This document shows, in pieces, positions 1-11,144 of a DNA stretch of 44,336 nt. The stretch's first letter is position 1; each line of letters begins with the position of its first letter. The stretch is taken from contig NZ_LDNM01000047.1 of NCBI RefSeq assembly GCF_001028135.1, positions 1 through 44,336 of the forward strand, read 5' to 3'. Source of the stretch: Xenorhabdus griffiniae. Its GTDB lineage: Bacteria > Pseudomonadota > Gammaproteobacteria > Enterobacterales > Enterobacteriaceae. The translations under genes were made by a program, and so were the position numbers. The notes beneath the pieces are model-generated. The model did no database searches, was not told where the DNA came from, and saw only the letters and a list, made by a program, of their open reading frames with translations.

Positions 1-2
1 CA

Positions 3-47
3 GTTGATGAGCTGTTTACAGAGCATATTGAATATGCCATGTTATGA
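3..47 (+). CDS. Possible C-terminal end of an upstream gene (partial)
   Basis: Reading frame 3 is open from the window edge and encodes VDELFTEHIEYAML before a TGA at 45-47. The composition looks like the tail of a real protein, but 14 residues are too few to name a family. The call rests only on an open frame at the edge and on AT-rich non-coding sequence beginning straight after it. It could be chance. Confidence 0.3.
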   Translation, partial: VDELFTEHIEYAML

Positions 48-247
48 TGATTTTGCTATATCAAGTTATGAACTCTGCCTATCTTTAATTTCACTTATGA
101 AATATTGATATTGGTCACATCGTATTGCGACTAATATCGGCTTAATTTTTCTTCCTTATTCTGATAACTATTTCCTATATAATAAAATGAAATAATTTCA
201 ATTTGAGTACAATAACTCGACATTTAACTTCCATTTGGGGTAAATTT

Positions 248-279
248 GGCTATCTGGAAGTCTAAATACACAAGTTCAA
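248..279 (+). promoter_or_regulatory. MetJ operator (tandem met boxes) upstream of metA
   Basis: Four consecutive 8-bp units fill this stretch; the clearest is GGAAGTCT at 256-263, near the met-box consensus AGACGTCT. The sequence around CTATCTGGAAGTCTAAA closely resembles the E. coli metA operator as I remember it. It lies 18 bp before the metA start. MetJ bound to S-adenosylmethionine would repress metA here. The outer boxes are degenerate, so the exact number of boxes is inferred. Confidence 0.65.
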
Positions 280-297
280 TAGTCGAGGTTTTAAGCA

Positions 298-1227
298 ATG
301 CCAATTCGTGTACCAGATGAATTACCTGCGGTGAACGCTCTTTGCAATGAAAACATTTTTGTGATGACCTCAACACGGGCCAGTATTCAGAATATTCGTC
401 CATTGAAGGTATTGCTCCTCAACCTAATGCCAAAGAAGATAGAAACAGAAAACCAGTTTATTCGGTTATTGTCTAACACACCGCTTCAAATCGATATTCA
501 ATTGCTGCGTATTGATAGTCGCCAATGCAAAAATACTCCCGCTGAACATTTGGATACTTTTTATTGTGATTTTGATTCAATAAAAGATCAAAATTTCGAT
601 GGGTTGATTGTCACAGGCGCTCCTTTGGGACTCATTGAATTTGAGGATGTGGTTTATTGGAGCGAGGTTGAAAGAATAGTGATGTGGGCAAAAGAGCACG
701 TTACCTCGACATTTTTTGTTTGTTGGGCTGTTCAAGCAGCATTGAAAGTGCTTTACCACCTTCCTAAATATACGCGAAAAACTAAACTCTCTGGCGTTTA
801 TTCCCATTCAACTTTAGATCCTCTGGCATTGTTAACCCGTGGATTTGACGAAACATTTTTTGCCCCCCATTCGCGTTTTGCTGATTTTCCTGAATCGTTG
901 ATTCGTGGACATACAGATTTGGCTATCTTAGCCAGCTCAGAAGAAGCAGGCGCTTATTTATTTGCCAGTAAAGATAAAAGATTAGTATTTGTGACAGGGC
1001 ACCCTGAATATGGCGCAGGTACATTGGCCGCAGAATATTGGCGTGATCGTTCTGCTGGTCTGGAACCGGAATTACCGGTTAATTATTTTCCAAATAACGA
1101 TCCTGCAAATAAACCTATTGCGTCTTGGCGCAGTCATGGTCATTTACTATTTTCAAATTGGTTGAATTATTATGTCTACCAAATTACGCCATATGATCTG
1201 GCTGTTATGAATCCCACCTTAGATTAA
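298..1227 (+). CDS. metA: Homoserine O-succinyltransferase MetA
   Basis: MetA transfers the succinyl group of succinyl-CoA to L-homoserine, the committed step of methionine synthesis in the cytoplasm. The 309-residue protein has the usual length (E. coli 309). The catalytic residues are in their expected places: nucleophile Cys142 in [10 protein letters not shown], and His235 and Glu237 in GHPEYG, all in the glutamine-amidotransferase-like fold. The ATG at 298 is chosen because [11 protein letters not shown] is the standard N-terminus and a GAGG ribosome-binding site sits at 285-288. Met boxes at 248-279 indicate MetJ repression. The gene appears monocistronic: a strong terminator follows at 1248-1289. 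As in E. coli, aceBAK follows on the same strand. No abnormality is seen. Confidence 0.97.
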   Translation: MPIRVPDELPAVNALCNENIFVMTSTRASIQNIRPLKVLLLNLMPKKIETENQFIRLLSNTPLQIDIQLLRIDSRQCKNTPAEHLDTFYCDFDSIKDQNFDGLIVTGAPLGLIEFEDVVYWSEVERIVMWAKEHVTSTFFVCWAVQAALKVLYHLPKYTRKTKLSGVYSHSTLDPLALLTRGFDETFFAPHSRFADFPESLIRGHTDLAILASSEEAGAYLFASKDKRLVFVTGHPEYGAGTLAAEYWRDRSAGLEPELPVNYFPNNDPANKPIASWRSHGHLLFSNWLNYYVYQITPYDLAVMNPTLD

Positions 1228-1247
1228 ATCCAATTTGAGTTTTAAAT

Positions 1248-1289
1248 AAAAATGAGCGGTTGCTGAAGCGAGCCACTTCTCATTTTTTT
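1248..1289 (+). terminator. Rho-independent terminator of metA
   Basis: AAAATGAG at about 1249-1256 pairs with CTCATTTT at 1279-1286. A partly paired inner stem (GGTTGC with GCGAGCC) is followed by a run of seven T. It starts about 20 bp after the metA stop and separates metA from aceBAK. Confidence 0.8.
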
Positions 1290-1456
1290 AATTTTCCTTC
1301 CGTTGCTGTCGTTCAATAGTCATTCGTTATTTTTCATGCATAACAAAAACTTAACATTGTTGCGTGTTATTTTTTAGAATTCATTTCCCAGATTTTTTTA
1401 TCTTTTATGTACCTTAATTTGTTGATTTTAATTAATTAATTTTCATTATTAAAAAT

Positions 1457-1473
1457 AATGGAAACTGTTTTTG
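1457..1473 (+). promoter_or_regulatory. Putative IclR operator at the aceBAK promoter
   Basis: The sequence AATGGAAACTGTTTTTGA closely resembles the IclR-binding site of the E. coli aceB promoter (remembered core ATGGAAATTGTTTTTGAT). It lies about 65 bp before the aceB start. The iclR gene is present just downstream of the operon, which supports the assignment. The -35 and -10 hexamers were not assigned with confidence. Confidence 0.65.
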
Positions 1474-1537
1474 ATTTATTTTCTTAATTGATTACTCTTA
1501 AGCAGATGAGTGTTTAAAAGTGAGAAGTGGGGAGATT

Positions 1538-3133
1538 ATGCAGCAGGCATTAGCAACAAAATTAACTTTTATTAAACCTTTTGGAGAGGAGGAGAAACAG
1601 GTGTTATCACCTGAATCTATTCGCTTTTTAGAGGATTTAATTATCGAATTTTCTGACAGACGTACAAAATTATTGGATGAGCGTGTACATTGGCAGGAAA
1701 AGATAGATAGTGGCTCATTACCTGACTTTATTTCGGAAACAGATTCCATTAGAGGTGGGGCTTGGAAAATTCAGGGAATACCCGATGATCTCAAAGATCG
1801 TCGGGTTGAAATAACAGGTCCTGTAGAGCGCAAGATGGTCATCAATGCCTTAAATGCCAATGTAAAAGTATTTATGGCAGATTTTGAGGATTCATTAGCG
1901 CCTGAATGGGATAAGGTCATCAATGGACAAATTAACTTACGGGATGCCGTTAATGGGACGATCTCATATACCAATGAGCAGGGTAAGCGTTATGAGTTGA
2001 AAGCAGATCCCGCAGTATTGATTGCCCGGGTTAGAGGGCTGCACCTGCCAGAAAAACATATCCTCTACAAGAACGAACCGATTTCTGGTGGACTGTTTGA
2101 TTTTGCTCTCTATTTCTATTTGAATCATAAGAAATTACTGCAAAAAGGCAGTGGTCCTTATTTTTATCTACCCAAAATACAGAGCTACCATGAAGCACAA
2201 TGGTGGAGTGATGTTTTCAGTTTTACAGAATCACGTTTCAATTTGCCAATAGGTACGATTAAGGCAACGGTTTTGATTGAAACATTGCCAGCCGTATTCC
2301 AGATGGATGAAATTCTGTATCACTTGCGTCATCACATCGTTGGCCTGAATTGTGGGCGCTGGGATTATATTTTCAGTTATATCAAGACACTGAAAAATCA
2401 TGCTGATCGCGTTTTGCCGGATCGTCAATCCGTTACGATGACACAACCTTTCTTGAGTGCTTACTCTCGCTTACTGATTAAAACCTGTCATAAACGTGGG
2501 GCATTTGCAATGGGAGGAATGTCGGCATTTATTCCTAGTAAAGATCCTGTGCAAAATCAGCAAGTTTTGGACAAAGTCAGAGCGGATAAAGAGCTGGAAG
2601 CCAATAACGGCCATGATGGTACATGGGTTGCGCATCCAGGGCTTGCAGATATTGTCATGGAGGTCTTTGACGCAAAACTGGCCGAGCGTCAAAACCAATT
2701 AACCGTTTTACGTGAAGAAGATGATGTGATTACGGCTGAACAATTGCTGGCGCCTTGTTTGGGAGAAAGGACAGAAGAGGGAATGCGCGCAAATATTCGC
2801 GTTGCCGTTCAGTACATAGAAGCCTGGATTTCGGGGAATGGATGTGTACCGATTTACGGTTTGATGGAAGACGCGGCTACGGCAGAGATTTCCCGAACGT
2901 CTATTTGGCAATGGATTCGCCATGAAAAATCACTCTCTAATGGTAAAAAAGTGACAAAGGAACTGTTCAGAGAAATGTTGAAAGAAGAATTAGATGTGAT
3001 TAAACAGGAAGTTGGGGAGCTGCACTTTAATCAAGGACGGTTTATGGAAGCTTCTGATTTAATCGAAAGAATTACCACTCAGGACAACTTAATTGATTTC
3101 CTAACATTACCTGGTTATCAGTTATTAGACTAA
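1538..3133 (+). CDS. aceB: Malate synthase A (AceB)
   Basis: Malate synthase condenses glyoxylate with acetyl-CoA to malate, the second step of the glyoxylate shunt used for growth on acetate or fatty acids. The protein of 531 residues matches the usual malate synthase A length (E. coli 533). The family signature GLNCGRWDYIFS lies near residue 268, and the N-terminal MADFEDS motif is present. A GTG at 1520 would add six residues, but the ATG at 1538 has a good GGGGAG ribosome-binding site 4-10 bp upstream and gives the normal N-terminus (MQQALATKLTF). It is the first gene of aceB-aceA-aceK, with an IclR-type site upstream. The 150-bp gap to aceA holds a strong hairpin. Confidence 0.96.
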   Translation: MQQALATKLTFIKPFGEEEKQVLSPESIRFLEDLIIEFSDRRTKLLDERVHWQEKIDSGSLPDFISETDSIRGGAWKIQGIPDDLKDRRVEITGPVERKMVINALNANVKVFMADFEDSLAPEWDKVINGQINLRDAVNGTISYTNEQGKRYELKADPAVLIARVRGLHLPEKHILYKNEPISGGLFDFALYFYLNHKKLLQKGSGPYFYLPKIQSYHEAQWWSDVFSFTESRFNLPIGTIKATVLIETLPAVFQMDEILYHLRHHIVGLNCGRWDYIFSYIKTLKNHADRVLPDRQSVTMTQPFLSAYSRLLIKTCHKRGAFAMGGMSAFIPSKDPVQNQQVLDKVRADKELEANNGHDGTWVAHPGLADIVMEVFDAKLAERQNQLTVLREEDDVITAEQLLAPCLGERTEEGMRANIRVAVQYIEAWISGNGCVPIYGLMEDAATAEISRTSIWQWIRHEKSLSNGKKVTKELFREMLKEELDVIKQEVGELHFNQGRFMEASDLIERITTQDNLIDFLTLPGYQLLD

Positions 3134-3152
3134 ATAGCGTTTCAAAATGATA

Positions 3153-3188
3153 GGAGTATTCCTCACCCCGCGCGGGGTGAGGAACTCC
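3153..3188. repeat. GC-rich palindromic element in the aceB-aceA gap
   Basis: Positions 3161-3182 form a perfect 22-bp palindrome centred on CCCGCGCGGG. It is flanked by a second pairing, GGAGT at 3153-3157 with ACTCC at 3184-3188. It is strikingly GC-rich within an AT-rich spacer. It has no T-run, so it looks like a REP/ERIC-like intergenic hairpin that could stabilise mRNA or tune expression between aceB and aceA, not a terminator. The repeat family is not identified. Confidence 0.7.
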
Positions 3189-3283
3189 AACATCTGATAC
3201 TCTCAGTATTATGAAAACCTATTTAGCTTAAAGACAATAATGGCAAAAATATCCGATTAATTAAGCATAGGAAGTAGAACATC

Positions 3284-4591
3284 ATGACCATATCCCGGAA
3301 ACAACAAATCGCTCAATTGGAACAAGAGTGGCAACAACCGCGTTGGAAAGGTATCACTCGTCCATATAGTGCTGAAGATGTCGTCAAATTGCGGGGTTCG
3401 ATTAATCCTGAGCATACTTTAGCGCAACTGGGGGCGAAAAAGTTGTGGAACTTGCTGAAGGGTAACTCGAAAAAAGGCTATGTGAATGCGCTTGGGGCGC
3501 TGACAGGCGGGCAGGCACTTCAGCAAGCTAAAGCTGGTATTGAGGCGGTTTATCTTTCCGGTTGGCAAGTGGCGGCAGATGCAAATACCGCAGCGAGCAT
3601 GTATCCCGATCAATCATTGTATCCTGTTGATTCTGTTCCTAATGTAATCAAACGTATTAATAATAGCTTCCGTCGTGCAGATCAGATCCAATGGTCAAAT
3701 GGTATCGATCCAGATAGTCAAGAATATATTGACTATTTCCTGCCGATTGTCGCAGATGCGGAAGCGGGATTTGGCGGGGTACTGAACGCATTTGAATTGA
3801 TGAAAGCGATGATCGAGGCGGGTGCTGCGGCTGTGCATTTTGAAGATCAACTGGCCGCAGTGAAAAAATGTGGACACATGGGCGGCAAAGTCTTGGTTCC
3901 GACTCAAGAGGCTATTCAGAAGCTGATAGCAGCACGGTTAGCAGCGGATGTCTCCGGTGTACCCACCTTATTAATCGCACGCACCGATGCAGATGCAGCA
4001 GATTTGCTGACTTCAGATTGTGATCCTTATGACAAAGCGTTCATTACGGGCAAGCGAACCTGTGAAGGCTTCTATTGTACTCACGCTGGTATTGAACAAG
4101 CTATCAGCCGTGGGTTAGCTTATGCCCCTTACGCCGATGTTGTCTGGTGCGAAACCTCTACACCGGATATTGAAGCAGCTCGTTATTTTGCTAAAGCCAT
4201 CCATGCTAAATATCCTGGCAAGTTGTTAGCTTATAACTGCTCACCTTCTTTCAACTGGAAAAAGAATCTGGATGATAAAACGATTTCCAGTTTTCAAGAG
4301 CAGTTATCTGCTATGGGATATAAATTCCAGTTCATCACACTTGCGGGCATACATAGCATGTGGTTCAACATGTTTGATTTGGCCTACGATTATGCACGTG
4401 GTGAAGGAATGAAACATTATGTTGAAAAAGTTCAGGAACAAGAATTTGCTGCCCTTGACCGTGGTTATACATTCTCCTCACATCAGCAGGAAGTGGGAAC
4501 GGGATATTTTGACAAAGTGACCACGATTATTCAGGGAGAAGGGGCTTCTGTTACAGCATTAACCGGTTCGACAGAAGAACAGCAATTCTAA
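3284..4591 (+). CDS. aceA: Isocitrate lyase (AceA)
   Basis: AceA cleaves isocitrate to succinate and glyoxylate, the branch-point reaction of the glyoxylate shunt. The protein has 435 residues (E. coli 434). The catalytic loop KKCGHMGGK is intact with the active-site cysteine at residue 196, and the metal-binding acidic segments ([20 protein letters not shown]) are present. The ATG at 3284 is preceded by GGAAG at a suitable distance, and [16 protein letters not shown] is a normal N-terminus. It is the second gene of the ace operon, with hairpin-forming spacers on both sides. Function is highly certain. Confidence 0.97.
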   Translation: MTISRKQQIAQLEQEWQQPRWKGITRPYSAEDVVKLRGSINPEHTLAQLGAKKLWNLLKGNSKKGYVNALGALTGGQALQQAKAGIEAVYLSGWQVAADANTAASMYPDQSLYPVDSVPNVIKRINNSFRRADQIQWSNGIDPDSQEYIDYFLPIVADAEAGFGGVLNAFELMKAMIEAGAAAVHFEDQLAAVKKCGHMGGKVLVPTQEAIQKLIAARLAADVSGVPTLLIARTDADAADLLTSDCDPYDKAFITGKRTCEGFYCTHAGIEQAISRGLAYAPYADVVWCETSTPDIEAARYFAKAIHAKYPGKLLAYNCSPSFNWKKNLDDKTISSFQEQLSAMGYKFQFITLAGIHSMWFNMFDLAYDYARGEGMKHYVEKVQEQEFAALDRGYTFSSHQQEVGTGYFDKVTTIIQGEGASVTALTGSTEEQQF

Positions 4592-4623
4592 GTTCATTAT
4601 ACTGATTGGGATAATAAACTGTG

Positions 4624-4648
4624 GGGGAATTCCCAAAAGGGATACCCC
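4624..4648 (+). repeat. Hairpin in the aceA-aceK spacer
   Basis: GGGG at 4624-4627 pairs with CCCC at 4645-4648, and TCCC at 4630-4633 pairs with GGGA at 4638-4641 around an AAAA loop. There is no long T-run, so it is not a typical terminator. E. coli has hairpin repeats in the same gap that lower aceK expression relative to aceBA; a similar role here is inference. Confidence 0.55.
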
Positions 4649-4675
4649 TTTACGTGCCGAGTAAGGTGGCTAAAT

Positions 4676-6400
4676 ATGGAAATAGATCTCGCACATTTAA
4701 TTGCACAAACCATTTTGCAGGGATTTGATGCGCAATATGGTCGATTTCTGGAGGTCACTTCTGGGGCACAGCAACGTTTTGAACAGGCCGACTGGCCGGC
4801 TGTACAGCAGGCCATGAAAAAGAGAATTAACTTGTATGATCATCATGTTGGATTGGTGGTGGAGCAATTGAAGCGCATTCACACTTCATTACAATATGAT
4901 GAAGATTACATTGCTGAAGTTAAAGCGGTTTATACCCGTTTATTGCCTGATTATCCGCGTTTTGAAATTGCCGAAAGTTTTTTTAATTCGGTTTACTGTC
5001 GCTTTTTTAAACATCGCAACTTGAAACCAGAAAACCTCTATATCTTTTCTTCCCAACCCTCTTCCCGTTTTCGTCATATTTCTCGCCCATTATCCCGGGA
5101 TTTTTTTCCTAATGATAATCTTGCAGCAACGTTGCGAACCATCTTAAATGATTTGCCATTACGCCTTAAATGGGAGAATTTGGATCGGGATATTAGTTAT
5201 ATCACGCAATATTTACAGAATACATTTTCCCAATCTGATTTATTACACGCCACATTCCAGATCGCGAATGAATTGTTTTACCGCAACAAGGCAGCCTGGT
5301 TGGTAGGAAAGATCAGGATGGGGGCGATTGTTTATCCCTTTTTGTTACCGATTCATCACAATGAATCGGGGGGAGTTTTTGTTGATACCTGTCTGACCCA
5401 TTACGATGATGCCAGCATTGTTTTTGGTTTTGCCCGTTCCTATTTTATGGTTTACGCGCCCTTGCCTGCCGCTTTAGTTGAGTGGTTGCGTGAAATTATT
5501 CCGACGAAATCCACAGCAGAACTCTACATGGCGATAGGCTGTCAAAAGCACGGTAAAACAGAATACTACCGTGAATATCTGACATTCATCAATTCCACTC
5601 AGGAACAGTTCACAATTGCACCGGGTGTGAAGGGCATGGTCATGCTGGTTTTCACTTTCCCGTCATTTGATCGTGTATTTAAAGTGATTAAAGACAAATT
5701 TGCACCACAGAAAGAGGTTTCTCAAGAGCGTGTTCAGGAGTGCTATCGTCTGGTAAAAGAGCATGATCGTGTTGGAAGAATGGCTGATACTCAGGAATTC
5801 GAAAACTTTGTGATTGATAAACGCCATATTAGCCCTGAGTTAATGGAGGAATTGCAAAAAGAGATACCAAAAAAGTTAGAGGATTTAGGCGATAAGCTCT
5901 TGATAAAGCATCTTTATATGGAGCGTAAAATGATGCCGTTAAATATTTATATGGAACAGATCAATGATGAGGAGCAATTGAAGGATGTGATTGAGGAATA
6001 CGGAAATGCCATTAAGCAACTGGCTGCGGCAAATATTTTCCCTGGTGATATGTTGTTTAAAAATTTTGGTGTTACACGCCACGGAAGGGTGATTTTCTAC
6101 GATTATGATGAAATCTGTTATATGGACGAAGTGAATTTTCGGGATATTCCTCCGCCACGCTACCCAGAAGATGAATTAGCGAGCGAACCTTGGTTTAGTG
6201 TTGCTGTTAACGATGTTTTTCCAGAAGAGTTTCGGCATTTTTTATGTACTGACAAACGTATTCGACGTTATTTTGAAGAAAGTCACAGTGATCTGTTTAA
6301 ATCAGATTACTGGCGGGCATTGCAAGAGCGTATTACAAACGGATATATAGAAGATGTTTTTGCGTATCGCAGTAGACAGAGATTTAGTCAACGTACTTAA
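4676..6400 (+). CDS. aceK: Isocitrate dehydrogenase kinase/phosphatase (AceK)
   Basis: AceK phosphorylates and dephosphorylates isocitrate dehydrogenase, setting the split of isocitrate between the TCA cycle and the glyoxylate shunt. The protein of 574 residues matches the family (E. coli 578). The ATP-binding segment [20 protein letters not shown] starts near residue 316 and is followed by KVIKDKF and [11 protein letters not shown]. The C-terminal kinase-like part contains DMLFKNFGV and [10 protein letters not shown]. The start at 4676 has an AAGGTGG ribosome-binding site at 4663-4669. It is the last gene of the ace operon, 84 bp after aceA. Confidence 0.96.
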   Translation: MEIDLAHLIAQTILQGFDAQYGRFLEVTSGAQQRFEQADWPAVQQAMKKRINLYDHHVGLVVEQLKRIHTSLQYDEDYIAEVKAVYTRLLPDYPRFEIAESFFNSVYCRFFKHRNLKPENLYIFSSQPSSRFRHISRPLSRDFFPNDNLAATLRTILNDLPLRLKWENLDRDISYITQYLQNTFSQSDLLHATFQIANELFYRNKAAWLVGKIRMGAIVYPFLLPIHHNESGGVFVDTCLTHYDDASIVFGFARSYFMVYAPLPAALVEWLREIIPTKSTAELYMAIGCQKHGKTEYYREYLTFINSTQEQFTIAPGVKGMVMLVFTFPSFDRVFKVIKDKFAPQKEVSQERVQECYRLVKEHDRVGRMADTQEFENFVIDKRHISPELMEELQKEIPKKLEDLGDKLLIKHLYMERKMMPLNIYMEQINDEEQLKDVIEEYGNAIKQLAAANIFPGDMLFKNFGVTRHGRVIFYDYDEICYMDEVNFRDIPPPRYPEDELASEPWFSVAVNDVFPEEFRHFLCTDKRIRRYFEESHSDLFKSDYWRALQERITNGYIEDVFAYRSRQRFSQRT

Positions 6401-6420
6401 ATAAACCAAATAAGAAAGAT

Positions 6421-6523
6421 ATACCAATCCAACTTCAAGATGCGTGTTATATCTCCCCGTGCAGCGGGGAAATATAAGGCCTCGCGTCATCTTGCAGATT
6501 GCAACTTGAAGTTTATCGAGTAT
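6421..6523. repeat. Intergenic inverted-repeat element between aceK and iclR
   Basis: The outer arms share AACTTCAAG (6431-6439) with its complement CTTGAAGTT (6505-6513), and CAAGATG with CATCTTG. The core is a hairpin at 6448-6476: a 12-bp stem with one mismatch and a TGCAG loop, including CCCCG against CGGGG. The nested-palindrome design resembles the ERIC-type elements scattered through enterobacterial spacers. It lies between the convergent aceK and iclR genes and may help end transcription. The family name is unknown to me. Confidence 0.65.
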
Positions 6524-6623
6524 AAGCCGTGATATTATGTTAGCTGTTAAAAACGACCGCAGGTGTTTCAATAACTTGACATAATTCGCGGCATGATGAG
6601 GCCTGGTTATTTTTTGGCGAAAA

Positions 6624-7454
6624 TTACTTAATGCCACCGTATTCCCGGCTAATTGCCTTTGCTGCCCGCATGACAAGAGCGCCAAGTTCAGTCACTCGAT
6701 CATCAGAGATACGTGATACTGGGCCGGAGATGGAAATAGCGGCAAAGGCTTCATGATGCTCATCATAGATACAGGCAGCAATACAGCGTAATCCTAACGC
6801 ATGTTCTTCATCATCAAATGAAAAACCCTGCTTGCGGATCTGTTCGAGATTTTCTGTTAATGCTGCGGCGGTGGTACAGGTATGCTGGGTATAAGCGTGC
6901 ATTCCTTTTTTATGCAGCAATTGGAAGCGTTTTTGTTCAGAGAGGGTAGACAGCAGGGCTTTTCCAGCGCCGGAAGCGTGCATCGGTAGATTGCCACCAA
7001 TGGGAGCAGACATTCTCATCAGCGCATTGCATTGCACTTGATCAACAATCACGGCTTCATATTCGTCCAGATTAAGGATAGCAAGGTTGACGGTTTCACC
7101 GGAGTCTTCCATTAACTGACGCAATATCGGATGAACCAGCACCATCAGATTACGGCTTTGTAAGAAACTACTCCCAACGACAAAAGCATGGGAAGCGATC
7201 ACCCATAACCCTAGATCACCTATTTGGCGAACAAAACCATGTTGCTGCAAGGTGGTCAAAAGACGGTGGGTCGTAGAGTTGGGCAGACCGGCTTGTATCG
7301 CCAGATCAGTCAAAGCAACACCAATCGGCGAATCGGAAATGTATTCCAAAAGTGTCAGTCCTCGGCTTAAAGACTGAACCTGACCGCTTGCAGCGGCACT
7401 ATTTGTCATCATTTTCGTTTTTTTTGTGCGTTTGCTGGCAACGGCTGTGCTCAT
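6624..7454 (-). CDS. iclR: Acetate operon repressor IclR
   Basis: IclR represses aceBAK and responds to glyoxylate and pyruvate. The 276-residue protein (E. coli 274) has an N-terminal winged helix-turn-helix (VALTDLAIQAGLPNSTTHRLLTTLQ, about residues 50-75). An effector-binding domain follows with the conserved MRMSAPIGG, MHASGAGKA, DDEEHALGLRC and AISISGP blocks. A longer frame begins at 7508, but the ATG at 7452-7454 is preferred: AGAGGGA lies just upstream and the N-terminus then matches the family. It is transcribed towards aceK. In E. coli metH lies between iclR and lysC; here lysC comes next directly. Confidence 0.95.
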   Translation of the reverse strand: MSTAVASKRTKKTKMMTNSAAASGQVQSLSRGLTLLEYISDSPIGVALTDLAIQAGLPNSTTHRLLTTLQQHGFVRQIGDLGLWVIASHAFVVGSSFLQSRNLMVLVHPILRQLMEDSGETVNLAILNLDEYEAVIVDQVQCNALMRMSAPIGGNLPMHASGAGKALLSTLSEQKRFQLLHKKGMHAYTQHTCTTAAALTENLEQIRKQGFSFDDEEHALGLRCIAACIYDEHHEAFAAISISGPVSRISDDRVTELGALVMRAAKAISREYGGIK

Positions 7455-7612
7455 AAGATTCCCTCTGAATAATTGTCTGCTTGCAGCAACGATAGCTGCG
7501 ATGGACAAAAAATGGAATTTATTTTCGTTTTCTTATTATGAATGATAAAGAGGGGAAAAACACATCCGATGTGTTGTGGTTTGATTAATTAATCCTCTTT
7601 GCAAGATCAAGA

Positions 7613-7637
7613 AAACCCGCTTTTCATGCGGGTTTTT
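7613..7637 (-). terminator. Rho-independent terminator downstream of lysC
   Basis: AAACCCGC at 7613-7620 pairs with GCGGGTTT at 7628-7635 around a 7-nt loop. There are T-runs on both strands (TTTTC reading minus, TTTTTC reading plus), so it could work both ways. It sits 27 bp after the lysC stop, between lysC and iclR, and most likely ends lysC mRNA. Confidence 0.85.
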
Positions 7638-7663
7638 CTGGCTCGATGTTTGACTTTATTTTG

Positions 7664-9037
7664 TCATCCTTCAAACAAACTCTGATGCAATGTCTGAATG
7701 ACTTGTTCTGCATCGTTACCCGGAACGAGCAGACAGACATTATGGCTGCTTGCACCACAGCTAATCATGCGGATATTAAAGGGTTCCAACACGCCAAAAA
7801 TTCCTTTTCCCAATCCTTTTGCTCGTGAAAGTTCATTACCGATAATTGCTACTAATGCCATATCTTCCTCGACTTCCACATGGCACAATTTAGAAAGTTC
7901 AGTGAGTAATGCATTGGTCAGCAGGTTGCCATTAGTGCTGGTGGAACCTTTAGTATCCAGTGTCAGGGCGATGCTGACTTCTGATGTAGTAATCAAATCC
8001 ACCGAAATATTATGGCGTGACAGTAGGGTAAAAACTTCTGCCAGAAAGCCCCTGGCATGCAGCATTTTCAGGCTATGTAATGTCAGTAAAGTCTGTTTAC
8101 GGCGCAAGGCCAATGCACGAAACAGCGGGGAATTTTCTGTTTTATCACAAACCACCGTACCGCCTGCTTGTGGATCTTTGCTGGAGCCGACAAATACCGG
8201 AATGCCACAGCGAACAGCCGGTAGTAATGTGGCCGGATGGAGGATTTTGGCACCAAATGTTGCCATTTCTGCCGCTTCATCAAAGGCAATTTTATTGATG
8301 CGTTTAGCGGTAGGAACAATACGGGGATCGGTTGTGTAGATGCCGGGAACATCTGTCCAGATATCAACACGTTGTAAACCAAGTGCTTCACCCAGTAAGG
8401 CTGCGGTATAATCACTGCCGCCTCGTCCCAGCGTAGTTGTCCGTCCTTTTTCTTCTCTGCCAATAAACCCCTGAGTGATGACGATTGTGTTATTCAGGCG
8501 AGGATGAAGGTACCTCATTGCCAAAGTATGGATCTGGCGTATATCTGGCTCTGCCCGCCCAAAGTTATCATTGGTTCGCATGATCCGACGGATATCAAAC
8601 CATTCGGCACCCATATTGCGTTGACGTAGCAACTCTACAAACAATAAGGTAGACATCACTTCACCGTGGCTAACCAATTCATCCGTCAGTGCTTCTGATG
8701 TGGCGAGCGATGCGGCTTCTGACAGCATCTCAATATTTTCCAGCAGGCGATCAATTTCCCCACGGATCACATCGGCTTCATTCAAGCGGTCAATAATGGC
8801 ATATTGAATGTCACGGATCTGTTTCAGGTAACTCTCCCGTTTGTCATTCCCGCAGCCAGCCGCCAATGCAACCAGCAAATTAGTTACGCCAGCAGAAGCT
8901 GACAGAACGACCACCCGGACATTTGTGTTCGCCAGGATAATGTCGGCGCAATTATTCATGGCATCAAAATCTGCCACACTAGTACCACCAAATTTTGCTA
9001 CTACATACTGCGAGTTAGGAGATGAAACAGCACACAT
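7664..9037 (-). CDS. lysC: Lysine-sensitive aspartokinase III (LysC)
   Basis: LysC phosphorylates aspartate to aspartyl phosphate, the first step to lysine, methionine and threonine, and is inhibited by lysine. The protein has 457 residues (E. coli 449). The kinase motif KFGGTSVADFDAMN is at residues 15-28; TTLGRGGSDYTAALL and VDIWTDVPGIYTTDPR follow. Two ACT-type regulatory segments lie at the C-terminus (LTLHSLKML.., LVAIIGNELS..). The N-terminus is about eight residues longer than in E. coli; the ATG at 9037 has a weak AAAGGG about 10 bp upstream. Unlike E. coli, the 277-bp upstream spacer shared with pgi shows no recognisable lysine-riboswitch core. A terminator follows at 7613-7637. Confidence 0.95.
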   Translation of the reverse strand: MCAVSSPNSQYVVAKFGGTSVADFDAMNNCADIILANTNVRVVVLSASAGVTNLLVALAAGCGNDKRESYLKQIRDIQYAIIDRLNEADVIRGEIDRLLENIEMLSEAASLATSEALTDELVSHGEVMSTLLFVELLRQRNMGAEWFDIRRIMRTNDNFGRAEPDIRQIHTLAMRYLHPRLNNTIVITQGFIGREEKGRTTTLGRGGSDYTAALLGEALGLQRVDIWTDVPGIYTTDPRIVPTAKRINKIAFDEAAEMATFGAKILHPATLLPAVRCGIPVFVGSSKDPQAGGTVVCDKTENSPLFRALALRRKQTLLTLHSLKMLHARGFLAEVFTLLSRHNISVDLITTSEVSIALTLDTKGSTSTNGNLLTNALLTELSKLCHVEVEEDMALVAIIGNELSRAKGLGKGIFGVLEPFNIRMISCGASSHNVCLLVPGNDAEQVIQTLHQSLFEG

Positions 9038-9302
9038 GGATGATAACCCTTTGTTTGGAGAATAGTTCAGAGAATAGGCTGTTAGAAATATCGGGTTAGG
9101 CGTACGGAGTCAATATTTGACAATAAAGCATAAATAATTTTCATGATGGAAAGGAAATTATCGTTTTTGCCTATCTCAACAATTAAGACTGGAAATCATG
9201 AGCTATTTTGACCAATATCAGTAATTACAAGGAAAAGGAGATCAATCACAGAATTAAGCCGTTACAATCTGTGCATTCCTATTATTTATTGACAGTTGAT
9301 AG

Positions 9303-10961
<1,659 letters not shown>

Positions 10962-10989
10962 TCTGAGCTTCCATATTATCTAATCTTTT

Positions 10990-11028
10990 CTCACCTTAAT
11001 AACAACTGTTGTTAAGGTGAGTTTTTTT
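10990..11028 (+). terminator. Rho-independent terminator of pgi
   Basis: CTCACCTTAA at 10990-10999 pairs perfectly with TTAAGGTGAG at 11012-11021, followed by seven T. It starts 29 bp after the pgi stop. Confidence 0.92.
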
Positions 11029-11108
11029 GTGATTTACATAATTTGTTATCAACTTTTAATTTTATTGGTCTGCAACATGATATCCTCACTCCCCATTCGT
11101 TGTGCTGT

Positions 11109-11129
11109 CGGGGAAATTGCTCTTCCCCG
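11109..11129 (+). promoter_or_regulatory. GC-rich hairpin in the ubiC leader
   Basis: CGGGGAA at 11109-11115 and TTCCCCG at 11123-11129 form a 7-bp stem with a 7-nt loop, ending 15 nt before the ubiC ATG and just upstream of its TGGGA ribosome-binding site. The place suggests an effect on ubiC translation. It is not a known element, and the role is inference. Confidence 0.45.
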
Positions 11130-11144
11130 CAATGGGAAAATGAT

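Noticed and set aside
6302-6685. 127-residue minus-strand frame across the end of aceK and the aceK-iclR spacer
   Set aside because: It covers the 3' ends of two convergent real genes and an inverted repeat, and its low-complexity translation resembles no protein.
7698-8339. 213-residue open frame on the plus strand opposite lysC
   Set aside because: It lies wholly antisense to a clear lysC, has no family resemblance and no ribosome-binding site; it is a shadow of the lysC codons.
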